A DNA stretch of 64,000 bases from Reyranella sp. (GCF_017305915.1 NZ_JAFKJN010000022.1:85027-149026); one strand, 5' to 3'. Positions 16,291 through 26,680 are shown, counted from the first letter of the stretch. Numbers and translations are program-made. The notes: a model not told the origin generated them from the letters alone.

Positions 16291-18742
16291 GGCACGCGAC
16301 GCGCGCCAGCATCTCGCGGTAGGCGTTCTCCAGGGTCCGCGCGAACGCCGTCGAATCGCCGAGGCCGTGGTCGATCGACATTTGCCGCAGCGCGGGGCGC
16401 AGCTTCTGCCGGCGCGGCAGGTCGGCGGCGAGGCCGGCGGCGATCTCGATGTATTGCTCGGGCGTCTCGGCGACGAGGTCGGCGCAGCCGGCCGCCGTCA
16501 CCAGCGAAGCGCCGTAGCGCGCGCTGAACCGGTCGCCTTTCAAGGTGACGACCGGAACGCCCATCCAGAACGATTCGGCGATGGTGTTGCCGCCGCAGTA
16601 CGGCCAGGTGTCGAGGCTGACATCGATCTGGCCGAAGGCTTGCTGAAGCCGGTCGCGCGGCGCGCCTTGCCGCAGGATCAGGCGCCGGCAGTCGATGCCT
16701 AGATGCTCGAAGCGAGACGCGATGAGCCGACGGTTGCTCGGGCTGGCGAGTTGCGGGTTCTGCAGCCATAGCCGGGAGTCCGGCACGGCGTGCAGCAGGC
16801 GCGCCCACAGCTCGAGCAGCGGGCGATTGAGCTTGCTGCCGCTGCCGAAGCAGCCGAACGTGACGTAGGGACGGCTGGCTGACGGCGGCGCGACGATGTC
16901 CGGCGCGTGCGAGTCGCGGTAATCGAAGCAGAAGAAGCAGTTCGGCAGGCGCCAGATGCGCTCCGAATAATGCGCCTCGTCCGGACTGCCGGTGGGCAGC
17001 GAGATCTCGTCGGCCAGGATGTAGTCGACGTTGGGCACATGGCTCGAGCCGGTGTGATTGAGGAAGCTCACCTGCACCGGCGCGCAGCGGTGCGCCATCG
17101 CCGCGAAGCGGTGACCCGGCGAGAAGCCGGAGAGCTCGACGAAAACGTCGATTCCCCGGCTGCGGACCAGCGCGGCGAACAGCTCGCTGTCGGTGGCGTT
17201 CGACGTGTCGTGCACCACGTCGTAAGCGCCGCGGATGTCTTCCACCACCGGGCCGGCGGCATAGCCATGGATCTCGAATCCGCCCCGGTCATGCGCCCGC
17301 AGGACGTCGCGCATCTGGTAGCGGATGGTGTCGGAGTTCATGAACGAGCAATGGTAGCCGATGCGGATCTTGCGGCCGGCCGTCGAGCGCCTCGCCGACG
17401 CCGGCGCGACGGCGACGCGATGGGCGACGTGGCGGTCCACCCATTTCTTCTGGTGGTCGGCGATCAGGGCGTCGGTCACCTCGGGCAGGCGGAGCAGCTC
17501 CTGGTTCGCGCGGCTGTCGCCGGTCTCGTCGGCGTGCGGCCGCGCGCGCTCCCACATCGCGAGCGCAAGGTCGGTCTGACCGCGCGCGGCGTAGAGCTCC
17601 GCGACATGGGCATAGAGGTCGGCGAACATCTCCTCCCGTGTCGGCGCCAACCTGTGGAAGTCGGCTTTCGGCACGGTACGAAGGATTATCTTGCTGCGCA
17701 GCCACGGGCCGTAGAGCGGCGCGTTCCAAAGAGCGCGCGCCATGCGCCCGGACAAGGGTCGGTTCGCCCGCGCCGCGGCCGCGAGCAGCCGCTGGATCGG
17801 CGCCTCGAGGAGTCCGAGATTCTCGCTGCGGGCGCACAGCAGCCGGTGAAGGCTGCGCTGATGCTGCGAGTGCGGTTCCGCCGGCGGCTGGAACTCCCGG
17901 ACGGCGGCGTTGAGCGGCACCGTCACGAGCCACTCGATCTCCTCGACGCCGAGCGCGCGGAAGTGCTGCCACAGAAGAGCCGCCTGATTGGCCGTGCTCT
18001 CGGCTGCAAGCACGGGGTCGCGGCCGAAGAAACCTTCGCTGGAAAAGAGCCGCGCAACGACGGCGATCCGATCGGCCAGGTCCGTCCTGGCATCGCCGCC
18101 GAGCCAATCCCAGGACGGGATGCGGCCCGTGTCGTCGAGCACGTCGTCGTCCAGGTGGCCGATGCCATGATCGATCGCCAGGCTCGACCACAGATCCAGA
18201 TCGAGGGCGCTCTCGAACCATCCATCCTCCTGCAGGCCGGAGGCGGACAAGGCGCGGCGGTCGATGAAGCCTGCCGGCAGGAACGGCCGGTACAGGGTGA
18301 ACAGCAACGTGACGATGTCGACGTTCGGCAGCGCCTTCCCGTCGGCGGCGACCAGGAAGTTCCTGGCGCAGAGGCCGCCGATGCCCGGCATCTGCCGGAA
18401 CTTCTGCACGGCCAGATCGAAGGCTTGCGGCCGGAGCCGACCTTCGGATGGCTGGAAGGCGATGTAGTCGCCCTGGCAATGCCTCAGCAGATCCAGAAGT
18501 CGTTCGCCCTTGCTGCCGGCGCCGCCCGGCACCAGCCGCAACGACCAGTTGCGTTGCCTTGTCGCGCCGACGAGCCCGGCCGCGCCCTCCGAGGACTCGC
18601 CATCGTGAAGGACCAGTTCGAAATCGGAGCAGGGCTGCGCTTCGAGCGAGGAAATGCAGTGCGACGCAGCCTTGAGGCTGCCGCCATGGGGCCAGATGAC
18701 CGAGAATCTAGGTGACGACGGATCGCTGGGGCTCGCCGGCAT
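16283..18742 (-). CDS. GT2-like / GT41 (SPINDLY-type) fusion glycosyltransferase
   Basis: An 819-residue protein. Residues about 13-240 look like a GT2 glycosyltransferase fold, but the DGESSEG turn is off-consensus and the usual DXD position reads QPSEG, so this half may be inactive. A helical, TPR-like stretch follows (about 380-430). Residues about 457-815 are a GT41 domain as in bacterial O-GlcNAc-transferase/SPINDLY proteins: RIGYHCSF, DVFVELSGFSPGHRF, APVQVSFLNHTG, VTFGCFGSGSKL, SLDTWPYCGGNT, GVPVVTL and RYGASL. A good Shine-Dalgarno sequence (AGAGG) supports the ATG at 18742. A paralogue is at 38334-40838. Targets could be proteins or glycans. Confidence 0.82.
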   Translation of the reverse strand: MPASPSDPSSPRFSVIWPHGGSLKAASHCISSLEAQPCSDFELVLHDGESSEGAAGLVGATRQRNWSLRLVPGGAGSKGERLLDLLRHCQGDYIAFQPSEGRLRPQAFDLAVQKFRQMPGIGGLCARNFLVAADGKALPNVDIVTLLFTLYRPFLPAGFIDRRALSASGLQEDGWFESALDLDLWSSLAIDHGIGHLDDDVLDDTGRIPSWDWLGGDARTDLADRIAVVARLFSSEGFFGRDPVLAAESTANQAALLWQHFRALGVEEIEWLVTVPLNAAVREFQPPAEPHSQHQRSLHRLLCARSENLGLLEAPIQRLLAAAARANRPLSGRMARALWNAPLYGPWLRSKIILRTVPKADFHRLAPTREEMFADLYAHVAELYAARGQTDLALAMWERARPHADETGDSRANQELLRLPEVTDALIADHQKKWVDRHVAHRVAVAPASARRSTAGRKIRIGYHCSFMNSDTIRYQMRDVLRAHDRGGFEIHGYAAGPVVEDIRGAYDVVHDTSNATDSELFAALVRSRGIDVFVELSGFSPGHRFAAMAHRCAPVQVSFLNHTGSSHVPNVDYILADEISLPTGSPDEAHYSERIWRLPNCFFCFDYRDSHAPDIVAPPSASRPYVTFGCFGSGSKLNRPLLELWARLLHAVPDSRLWLQNPQLASPSNRRLIASRFEHLGIDCRRLILRQGAPRDRLQQAFGQIDVSLDTWPYCGGNTIAESFWMGVPVVTLKGDRFSARYGASLVTAAGCADLVAETPEQYIEIAAGLAADLPRRQKLRPALRQMSIDHGLGDSTAFARTLENAYREMLARVACLT

Positions 18743-18837
18743 CTCACCTCTGGGAACGATACAAACCTCGGGTGGCGCCGCTCGGCGGTAAGCAACTGCG
18801 GCAGCTCTCTATAGCATTCGTCTGTATCGTTTCTGTT

Positions 18838-19590
18838 TCATGCCCCCAGAAGCCGCGCCGTCCAGCCACCGGGCAGCAGGCCGCCGAACCAGACGCCGGC
18901 CTTGGTCGGCAGCGGGAAGGCGATGCGCGCCTTGTCGCGCGCGAGGCCGCGCCGGATGATCGCGGAGGCCCGCGCCGCGGTCATCAGGAAGGGCATCTTG
19001 AACGTCGATTCAGCATTTATGCGAGTTGCCACGAAGCCCGGGCAGATCACGCTGACGCCGATGCCATTCTTCTTCAGCACGTAGCGCAGGCTCTCGGCCC
19101 AGACGCGCACGCAGGCCTTGCTGGCATTGTACGACGCCGAGTAGGGCAGGCCGATGAAGCCCGCGAGCGAGGACACCACCGCGATCTGCCCACGCTTGCG
19201 CGCGATCATGCGGCCGACCAGCGGCTCGACGGTGTTCAAAACGCCATCGACATTGACCGCCATGGTCTGGCGGATGCGGCCGAAATCGCCGAGCGAGGAA
19301 CGGCCATCGTCGATCGAGATGCCGGCATTGGCAATCAGCAGGTCGACCGGATGGGCATCGTCGAAGCGGGTCAGCCAGGCGGCGAGCGCGGCGCGGTCGG
19401 TGACGTCGAGGACCGAGTCATCCACAGCCGCCCCCTTGGCGCGGCATGCGTCCGCGACGGCGGTCACGCGCGTGGCATCGCGGCCGCACAGCGCCAGGGC
19501 GATGCCAGGTGCGGCATAGTCGAGCGCCAGCGCCTCGCCGATGCCGCTCGAAGCGCCGGTGATGACGATGCTCGCGAATGACTTTGTCAT
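18838..19590 (-). CDS. SDR family NAD(P)-dependent oxidoreductase
   Basis: A 250-residue classical short-chain dehydrogenase/reductase. The cofactor motif TGASSGIG is at 11-18, NAG in LLIANAGI, the catalytic Ser in VVSSLAG, and YNASK. The C-terminus carries a hydrophobic stretch (WFGGLLPGGW) that may touch the membrane. The ATG at 19590 opens the conserved TKSFASIVITG start; the longer open frame upstream overlaps yicC and is not protein-like. It is divergent from yicC with 50 bases between. The substrate is unknown. Confidence 0.9.
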   Translation of the reverse strand: MTKSFASIVITGASSGIGEALALDYAAPGIALALCGRDATRVTAVADACRAKGAAVDDSVLDVTDRAALAAWLTRFDDAHPVDLLIANAGISIDDGRSSLGDFGRIRQTMAVNVDGVLNTVEPLVGRMIARKRGQIAVVSSLAGFIGLPYSASYNASKACVRVWAESLRYVLKKNGIGVSVICPGFVATRINAESTFKMPFLMTAARASAIIRRGLARDKARIAFPLPTKAGVWFGGLLPGGWTARLLGA

Positions 19591-19640
19591 GCGATAATAG
19601 TAAGGGGCCTCGCCACGACGGGGCCAGTGGAGCGGATCGT

Positions 19641-20526
19641 TTGATTTCGAGCATGACGGGATATGCCCGGGCGCAGGGCGCGGATGAGCGGCGGCGCTGG
19701 GTCTGGGAAGCACGCAGCGTCAATGGACGCAATCTCGAGGTCCGCTGCCGGGTGCCGCAAGGCTTCGACCGCCTGGAGAACCCCGCCCGCACCGCCGCCG
19801 GCACGCGGCTGAAGCGCGGCAACGTGGCGCTTTCCCTCACCATGACCAGCGAGGCCAAGGCCAAGCCGCTGCGCATCAACCGCGCGCTGCTGGCCGAGCT
19901 CGGCGCGCTGGTCGAGGAAGTCCGCAAGGGCACCGGCGCCGCGGCGCCGACCGCCGACGGCCTGTTGCGCGTGCGCGGCGTGATCGAGGAGGAAGACGAG
20001 GGTGCCGAGAACGAGGAGCAACTGGCATCGCTCGACGCGGCGGTCATGCGCACCCTCGGCGAGGCGCTGCAGGGGCTGGCCAATGCCCGCGCCGGCGAGG
20101 GCAAGGCGCTGGCCGGCGTGCTCGAGGGCCATGTCGACGAGATCGACGGGCTGTGCCGCCGCGCCGCCGAGCGCGCCCAGGCGCAGATCGGCGTGGTGCG
20201 TCAGCGTTTCGAGGCCCAGCTCAACGAGCTCCTGGGCCGCGTCCCGGCGCTCAGCGAGGAGCGCTTCGCGCAGGAGACGGCGCTGCTGGTCGGCAAGGCC
20301 GACGTGCGCGAGGAGCTCGATCGCCTCACTGCCCACATCGCCCAGGCGCGCAGCCTGCTGCACGAGGCGCGGCCGGACAATCCGGTCGGCCGCAAGTTCG
20401 ACTTCCTCTGCCAGGAGTTCAATCGCGAGGCCAACACGCTGTGCTCGAAGTCGGCCGACATCGAGCTGACGCGCATCGGCATCGATCTCAAGGGCGCCGT
20501 CGAGCGCATGCGGGAGCAGGTCCAGA

Positions 20527-20537
<11 letters not shown>
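19641..20537 (+). CDS. yicC: YicC-family endoribonuclease-like protein
   Basis: A 298-residue YicC protein; E. coli YicC is an endoribonuclease linked to RNA decay and stationary-phase survival. The N-terminal block (ISSMTGYARAQG), VNGRNLEVRCRVP and the C-terminal block (PVGRKFDFLCQEFNREANTLCSK, split here by description) are family hallmarks. The start is taken as TTG at 19641, giving the canonical MISSMTGYA, with GGAG eight bases upstream; the internal ATG at 19653 would cut the conserved start. It overlaps gmk by 11 bases, the common alphaproteobacterial yicC-gmk arrangement. Confidence 0.93.
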
Positions 20538-21156
<619 letters not shown>

Positions 21157-21174
<18 letters not shown>

Positions 21175-21951
21175 GCCGCCGGAGATCGGCGCAGTCTGGC
21201 CGCGCGAGCGCAGCACCAGCTGCGAGGGCTTGTAGGGGCGGCCCGAGAATTCGGCGATCAGGCGGTCGCTGCCCTGCTCGATGGCGTCTTCCAGCCGGTG
21301 CATGAAGGTCTCCTTGTCGAGCCCGGCCGCCGCGATCGGCGGCAGGAACTCGACCGCGGCCCGGCCGGGCTTCTTGCGCCAGTCGCGGCGGTTCCACAGC
21401 AGGCCGACCGAAGTTGCGACCGGGGTCACGGGAAGCCCGAGATCGCGCGACAGGTAGTAGATGCCGGAGCGGTAGCGCTCGCGTTCGCCCGGCGCCATCA
21501 GGTAGCCCTCGGGATAGATCGCGATGGTGCGGCCGCTGTCGCAGGCGCGCTTGGCATAGCGGGCGAGGTTGCTGCGCTCGCGGGCGCCGCCGCCGGTATC
21601 GACCCGGATCATCTGCAGGCGGTGCAGGATCTTGCCGATCAGCGGCAATCGGAACAGCTCCTCCATGGCGACGAAGGCGATGCCGGGGAACTGGGCGGCC
21701 AGCAGGAAGCCATCGATCTCGCTGTGATGCTTGCAGGCGAGCAGGGCGGGCCCCTGGGCCGGCGGATGGCCGCGCATCTCGACGATCATTCCGCCGATCC
21801 AGCGCATGCCCCAGCGGATCGCCCGGGCATAGCCCTGCAGCAGCGACCGCAGCGGGCGGGGGCTGGGGATCGGCGACAGCACGATGCCGACCAGCGCCGC
21901 CAGCAGGGTGAGGATGTAGGCATAGAGGTTGAAGGCAGTGGACCGGATCAT
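21157..21951 (-). CDS. plsC: 1-acyl-sn-glycerol-3-phosphate acyltransferase-like protein
   Basis: A 264-residue membrane-associated acyltransferase of the PlsC family, which makes phosphatidic acid from lysophosphatidic acid. An N-terminal hydrophobic helix (about 8-27) precedes the HX4D catalytic motif (H75-D80, in KHHSEID), a motif II-like VDTGGGAR, and IYPEG (145-149, motif III). PVTPVA is motif IV-like. The last 30 residues are extra. The gene has a near-consensus promoter with a palindromic operator in the spacer, and no Shine-Dalgarno sequence before the ATG, so its mRNA may be leaderless. It follows the SGNH gene by 26 bases. Confidence 0.87.
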
Positions 21952-21959
21952 GGACTCTG

Positions 21960-21989
21960 ATACTAGTGAGCGCTCACTTATTTTGTCAA
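21960..21989 (-). promoter_or_regulatory. Promoter of plsC-like gene, probably leaderless
   Basis: On the minus strand, a perfect -35 TTGACA (21984-21989) and TAGTAT (21960-21965) are 18 bases apart. Only 8 bases separate the -10 from the ATG at 21951, so transcription should start at or within a few bases of the start codon. Confidence 0.55.
21965..21978. promoter_or_regulatory. Palindromic operator, TetR-type
   Basis: AGTGAGCGCTCACT is a perfect 14-base palindrome that occupies the promoter spacer of the plsC-like gene. The TGAGCGCTCA core resembles operators of TetR-family repressors of lipid genes. No TetR gene is in the window. Confidence 0.5.
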
Positions 21990-23528
21990 GTGACCTCCCC
22001 GGTCGGAACAGTCGTCCAGGGAGTAGATCTGCGGTTGGAAGAACAGGCCCGGGGGCGCGGCCGGTTCGGCCTTCGGCCGGGTGGGCCAGACGTGCGCGGC
22101 GATCCGCCGTTCGATCAGGGGCACCAGGGACTGCAGGGCGATCCAGGCATGCAGGCGGACGCCGCCGTAGCTGAAGTGGATCGCGTCCGTGGCGAGATCG
22201 GGATTGTCCGGTGTCTGGCCGGCGATATCGATGAATGGCAGCCCGTGCTGGGTGGCATACCGGGCAAGGACCCGGTTCTGGAACGCCGCCATGCGCGCAA
22301 GATCGCGGTAGGTGAACGGCCATTTCCCGAGATTGAGGTGTTGCCACAGCGCCTGATGTCGCACTGGATCGAGGACGAGGCCGTCGTGAACGATCCACTT
22401 GAACGAGCTCACGGCCAGCTCCGAGCCGGCGGCCTCCAGCGTGGCGCGGTTGCTTTCGAGGTCCGGGAGGATTGTCGACAGATTGATCGGCAAATCGGTC
22501 CGCGTGAGGTCGGGCTCGCTTTCACTGAGCCCCGCCGGCCATGTCATTTGGTAGTCAGGCTTGGGAAGTTCCTCGCCGCCCGGACGGCGCACACGACCAA
22601 TCGCCGCCCGCAGCCTGCGTGCGAGAGCGGACCGGTGGGCAACGTCGCGAAGTGCGGCGGCCAACGGTCCCTCGGACGTGCCGGGCGGCGTCGCGGCCGG
22701 TGCCGAGCTGGGGGCGTCCTTCAGCATCTTGGACAGGATGAACTGATTGGCTCCCTCGTAGTAGACGACCAGGTCCGGTGCGAGCGGCAGGACCTCCTTG
22801 CGGATCACCGCGGCGATGTCTGTCGACATCAGCCCTTCGCGGCCGGCATTGAGAGTTTCGAACCGCACGTCCAGTCCGCGTTCCGCAGCCCACAGATTGA
22901 GCCAATGGCCGACGAACTCCGGATAGGAGAAGGGATAGTAGTGGCTGTTGACCGTCGTTGAGGCGCCGACGAACACGATCCTGATGGTTGCCGGGGGTTT
23001 CTCGACGGTTGTCGGTGGGCCGCGCCAGCCGAGCTGGTTGGTCACGAGGCCGAGGGGCGTGGTCGCATGGGGCAAGAATCGATAGAGCGGATAGCGGTCG
23101 TTGTCGGCAGGCTGGTACAGGTAGACCCAATGCGGCGCTTGCCGCAGGAACGTGTTGCGGCAGGGCGGGCCGACCGCTACGGCGTTCCACGCCTTGTAAA
23201 GCTCCGCCGGCCGGAACGTGTGCGTGGCTAAATCTGGAACTGCGGGAAACGCCCGATAGGCCTCTGTCCACTCGCGGGGCGGCGCATGACGGTTGGGCAG
23301 CGGCGGCGGATCGCTTCGGAACCAGTCCGGCGAGACGTGTGGCGCCCGCGCGATGGTCTTCATGATCGAGATGCTTGCATCGCGATCAACCGTGTCGGGA
23401 AGCCAGTCCGTCGCCAGCGGCAGGCCATCCACGGCCCGCACGACGAACTCCGCGGCGAAGAGCGTCAACGCGCACGACACCAGCAGGAGGGCAGCCTTTC
23501 CCGCCTTGTCGATCCATCCGGTCGTCAT
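21978..23528 (-). CDS. Membrane-anchored SGNH/GDSL-type hydrolase-like protein (paralogue)
   Basis: A 516-residue paralogue of the protein at 14014-15546, with the same order of features. There is one N-terminal membrane helix (about 10-28), then IVFVGASTTVNS (block I), VVYYEGANQF (block III-like) and DAIHFSYGG (block V). Conserved segments shared by the pair include SYPEFVGHWLN and the IERHxxxxxWP C-terminal block. The ATG overlaps the rsmA stop (ATGA), so it is the last gene of the surA-pdxA-rsmA operon. A periplasmic acyl-esterase or transferase role is inferred only. Confidence 0.72.
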   Translation of the reverse strand: MTTGWIDKAGKAALLLVSCALTLFAAEFVVRAVDGLPLATDWLPDTVDRDASISIMKTIARAPHVSPDWFRSDPPPLPNRHAPPREWTEAYRAFPAVPDLATHTFRPAELYKAWNAVAVGPPCRNTFLRQAPHWVYLYQPADNDRYPLYRFLPHATTPLGLVTNQLGWRGPPTTVEKPPATIRIVFVGASTTVNSHYYPFSYPEFVGHWLNLWAAERGLDVRFETLNAGREGLMSTDIAAVIRKEVLPLAPDLVVYYEGANQFILSKMLKDAPSSAPAATPPGTSEGPLAAALRDVAHRSALARRLRAAIGRVRRPGGEELPKPDYQMTWPAGLSESEPDLTRTDLPINLSTILPDLESNRATLEAAGSELAVSSFKWIVHDGLVLDPVRHQALWQHLNLGKWPFTYRDLARMAAFQNRVLARYATQHGLPFIDIAGQTPDNPDLATDAIHFSYGGVRLHAWIALQSLVPLIERRIAAHVWPTRPKAEPAAPPGLFFQPQIYSLDDCSDRGGHLTK

Positions 23529-24352
23529 TTAGAGGGCATCTCCGCTAGCGTTATGAAATCGGCGACCGACAACTCCTCCGCTCGCGCGGTCGGCGAAAGG
23601 CCGATGCCTTCGAGCGTGGCGACGGGGTCGGCGAAGATGCCGGCCAGCGCCCCGCGCAGCATCTTGCGGCGCTGCCCGAAGGCGGCGGCCGTGACCTTCT
23701 CCAACGGCGCGAGGTCGGCCAGGCGTTGGTTCGATGGGCGCGGGGTGAGGCGGGCGACCGACGAGGTCACCTTGGGCGGCGGCACGAAGGCGGCGGCCGG
23801 GATATCGAACAGCCGGCGGATCTCGCAGACATGCTGGGCCAGCACCGACAGCCGCCCGTAGTCCTTGGTGCGCGGCGTGGCGACCAGGCGGTCGACCACC
23901 TCCTTCTGGAACATCAGCACCATGTCGGCGATCGCATCGGCCTGTTGCAGCCAGCGCACCAGCAGGGGCGTGGAGATGTTGTAGGGCAGGTTGGCGACGA
24001 TGCGGCGCGGCGCCGGACCGAGGCTCGCCGGATCAATCTTGAGCGCGTCGGCCTCAATCACCTGCAGCCGTTCGCCCGACGCCGCCTGCAGCTCGGCGAG
24101 CGCAGCCAGTGCGCGCGGATCGACCTCGATCGCCACGACCTTCGCGGCGCCTTCGAGGAGCAGGGCACGGGTCAGCCCGCCGGGGCCGGGGCCGATCTCG
24201 ATGACGGTGCCCTGGTCGAGCGGCTGGGCGGCGCGGGCGATGCGGCGGGTCAGGTTGAGGTCGAGCAGGAAGTGCTGGCCGAAGCGCTTGCGGGCATCGA
24301 GCCCGTGCTTGGCGATGGTCTCGCGCAGCGGCGGCAGGGCCGCCACGTCCAT
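23525..24352 (-). CDS. rsmA: 16S rRNA (adenine1518-N6/1519-N6)-dimethyltransferase
   Basis: RsmA (KsgA) dimethylates two adjacent adenines in helix 45 of 16S rRNA late in 30S assembly. The 275-residue protein has RFGQHFLLD, the SAM motif IEIGPGPGGL (51-60), IEVDPR, the catalytic NLPYNIS (121-127) and PPPKVTS. The order and length are typical. The gene starts 2 bases after the pdxA stop and overlaps the next gene start. Confidence 0.97.
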   Translation of the reverse strand: MDVAALPPLRETIAKHGLDARKRFGQHFLLDLNLTRRIARAAQPLDQGTVIEIGPGPGGLTRALLLEGAAKVVAIEVDPRALAALAELQAASGERLQVIEADALKIDPASLGPAPRRIVANLPYNISTPLLVRWLQQADAIADMVLMFQKEVVDRLVATPRTKDYGRLSVLAQHVCEIRRLFDIPAAAFVPPPKVTSSVARLTPRPSNQRLADLAPLEKVTAAAFGQRRKMLRGALAGIFADPVATLEGIGLSPTARAEELSVADFITLAEMPSK

Positions 24353-24354
24353 CG

Positions 24355-25350
24355 TCAGGTCCCGCGCCGGCGCGCCATGTCGTCGGCCATCGCGAGTGCC
24401 GCGATCAGGCTCGCCGGGTCGGCGCGGCCGGTGCCGGCGATGTCGAGCGCCGTGCCATGGTCGGGCGAGGTGCGCACGAAGGGCAAGCCGAGCGTGACGT
24501 TGACGCCGCCGGAGAAGTCGATGGTCTTGATCGGGATCAGCGCCTGGTCGTGATACATGCACAGCGCCGCGTCGTAGGTCGCGCGCGCCGCCGGATGGAA
24601 CAGCGTGTCGGCGGGGGCGGGCCCGCGCACGTCGAGGCCGTCCCTGCGCAGCGCCTCGATCGCCGGCGCGATGATGCGGCTTTCCTCGTCGCCCATCGCA
24701 CCCTGCTCGCCGGCATGCGGATTGAGCGCGGCGACGGCCAGCCGCGGCCGCTCGATGCCGAACAGCGACTTCAGCCCCGCCGCGGTGATGCGCCCGGCGC
24801 GCACGATCGCCTCGGGCGTCAACGCCTCGACCGCGTCGGCCAGCGACAGATGGATGGTGACCGGCACGACCCTGAGCGCGGGGCAGGCCAGCATCATGGC
24901 GACGTCGGTGCCGCCCGCCAGCTCGGCCAGGAACTCGGTGTGGCCGGGATGCCTGAAGCCCGCGTCGTGCAGCGTCTTCTTCTGGATCGGGTTGGTCGCG
25001 AAGCCCGCGATCTCGCCGGCCTGCGCAAACCGGGTCGCGCGCTCGATCGCCTCGAGGGTCGGCGCGGCGTTGGCCGGATCGGGCCGGCCCGGCATGGCCG
25101 CGGCCTTGAGCTTCACGCGCAGCACCGGCAGCGCCGTCGCGAACACGGCGGCCGCTTCGGCCGGCTGGACGATCTCGCGCACGGGCACGGCGAGGCCGAG
25201 CTTGCCGGCCAGCGCCGCCAGTCGCGCCGGATCATCGATCGCGAAGAACGGCCGCGTGCCTTCGTCGCGTGCCAGCCAGGCTTTCAGGCTGAGTTCGCCG
25301 CCGACTCCGGCCGGCTCGCCCATGGTGACGGCGAGCGGCAGTCGGCTCAT
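24355..25350 (-). CDS. pdxA: 4-hydroxythreonine-4-phosphate dehydrogenase
   Basis: PdxA oxidises 4-phosphohydroxy-L-threonine in the DXP-dependent route to pyridoxal phosphate. The 331-residue protein has MGEPAGVG at the N-terminus, the GHTEFLAE metal-site histidine, ALNPHAGE with a second histidine and MYHDQALIPIKT with the third. Length matches the family. The ATG overlaps the surA stop, and rsmA follows directly, the usual surA-pdxA-rsmA order. Confidence 0.96.
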   Translation of the reverse strand: MSRLPLAVTMGEPAGVGGELSLKAWLARDEGTRPFFAIDDPARLAALAGKLGLAVPVREIVQPAEAAAVFATALPVLRVKLKAAAMPGRPDPANAAPTLEAIERATRFAQAGEIAGFATNPIQKKTLHDAGFRHPGHTEFLAELAGGTDVAMMLACPALRVVPVTIHLSLADAVEALTPEAIVRAGRITAAGLKSLFGIERPRLAVAALNPHAGEQGAMGDEESRIIAPAIEALRRDGLDVRGPAPADTLFHPAARATYDAALCMYHDQALIPIKTIDFSGGVNVTLGLPFVRTSPDHGTALDIAGTGRADPASLIAALAMADDMARRRGT

Positions 25351-26618
25351 TGCTGCTGCTTGATGTCGATGGTGGCGACGCGCCGCAGCTCGCGCATGTA
25401 GCGCCGGCTCGCCGCCTCGAGCTTCTGCAGCAGGATCTGCTGCGAGATGACATCGCGGGTCGGCATGCCGCCGGTGCCTTCCTTGCTGCACAGCGCGACC
25501 ACCTGCAGGCCCTCGGCGACGCGGAACGGGCCGGCGGCGCCGCCGGCGTTGAGCTTGGGAATCTGCTCGTACATCTCGCGGTTGGCGGCGAGGTCGCCGG
25601 CGCGGATGTTGTTGAGGTCGCCCGAGGTCGCGCCCTTGAGCTCGCGTGCCCGCGTGTGCAGGTCCTGGCAGGAACGCACGCCGGCGATCGACTTCTGCGC
25701 CTCGCCGGTCGCACGAGCCACCTCGTCGGGCGAGGCGTTGACCGGCAGGGCGAGCGTCATTTGCACCAGGTTCAGTCGCATGTCGTCGGGCCGCGCCGAG
25801 GCGAAGGGCCGGCGGTCGATCACGTAGAGGATGTGATAGCCGGCCGCCGAGCGGATCGGGTCCGTGGCCTGGCGCAGCGGCGCCTTCTCCATCACCCCAT
25901 CGAGCGTCGGATCGAGCGCGCCGGGCAGGATCCAGCCGAGGTCGCCGCCCTGCTGGGCGGTCGCGCCCTGCGAGAACTGCTGCGCCAGCGCGGCGAAGGC
26001 GGCGCCGCGGCGCAGCTGCTCGAGCACGCGGTCGGCGCTGCGCTTGGCTTCGTCGGCCTGCTCGACCTTGTCGATCGGGATGAAGATCTCGGCGACCCGC
26101 GATTCGGTCTTGCCGACGTTGTTGCGAATGCGCTGCATGGCATCGTCGATCTCGGCATCCGACACGTCGACCTGCGGTCGCACGCGGCGGCGCACGATCT
26201 TGGTCCAGGCGATCGACGCCTCGATCTGCTGCGAGGCGATCTCGTAGGGCACGCCGATACTTTGCAGGTAGACCTTGAACTGGCCGGGCTGCATGCCGGC
26301 GGTGCGCTCGATCTCGCTGACCCGCTGGTTGACCTCGGCCTCCGACGGCTTCACGCCCAGCCCCTTGGAGTTCTGGATCTGCAGGCGCTCGTCGATCATC
26401 TGGCGCAGGATCTGCGGGGCCAGGCGCTGCTGCAGGTCGGGCGTCTCCTGCATGCCGGCGCTGCGGACGGCGAAGGTGATGCGCTGCCGCAGCTCGAAGT
26501 CGGTGATGGCGTCATCATTGACCCGCGCGACGACGCGGAGCGTCTGCGCCGATGCAGCTGTGAAGGAACCGAGGACCAGAGTGACGGCGAGCAGGGCGCG
26601 GAGAAACGGCGCGAACAT
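25347..26618 (-). CDS. surA: Periplasmic peptidyl-prolyl isomerase/chaperone SurA
   Basis: SurA escorts outer-membrane proteins through the periplasm to the BAM complex. The 423-residue precursor begins with a signal peptide (hydrophobic core LRALLAVTLVLGSF, likely cleavage after TAASA). The SurA N-domain (VVARVNDDAITDFEL, QILRQMIDERLQ) is followed by a parvulin domain (RVAEIFIPIDK, GGDLGWILPGALDP, GYHILYVIDRRP) and a less clear second one. The ATG at 26618 fits both the signal peptide and the promoter at 26653-26680. lptD, often upstream of surA, is not adjacent here. Confidence 0.93.
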   Translation of the reverse strand: MFAPFLRALLAVTLVLGSFTAASAQTLRVVARVNDDAITDFELRQRITFAVRSAGMQETPDLQQRLAPQILRQMIDERLQIQNSKGLGVKPSEAEVNQRVSEIERTAGMQPGQFKVYLQSIGVPYEIASQQIEASIAWTKIVRRRVRPQVDVSDAEIDDAMQRIRNNVGKTESRVAEIFIPIDKVEQADEAKRSADRVLEQLRRGAAFAALAQQFSQGATAQQGGDLGWILPGALDPTLDGVMEKAPLRQATDPIRSAAGYHILYVIDRRPFASARPDDMRLNLVQMTLALPVNASPDEVARATGEAQKSIAGVRSCQDLHTRARELKGATSGDLNNIRAGDLAANREMYEQIPKLNAGGAAGPFRVAEGLQVVALCSKEGTGGMPTRDVISQQILLQKLEAASRRYMRELRRVATIDIKQQQ

Positions 26619-26652
26619 TGAACCGGATGCTTTGATAGAGAGGAGGGCGGGT

Positions 26653-26680
26653 ATTATAGGCAGCATCGCCGTTACCGCAA
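26653..26680 (-). promoter_or_regulatory. Promoter of the surA-pdxA-rsmA operon
   Basis: On the minus strand, TTGCGG (26675-26680), a 16-base spacer and a perfect -10 TATAAT (26653-26658). The predicted transcript start is about 28 bases before the ATG at 26618 and after the alternative upstream ATG, which supports the shorter SurA. Confidence 0.55.
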
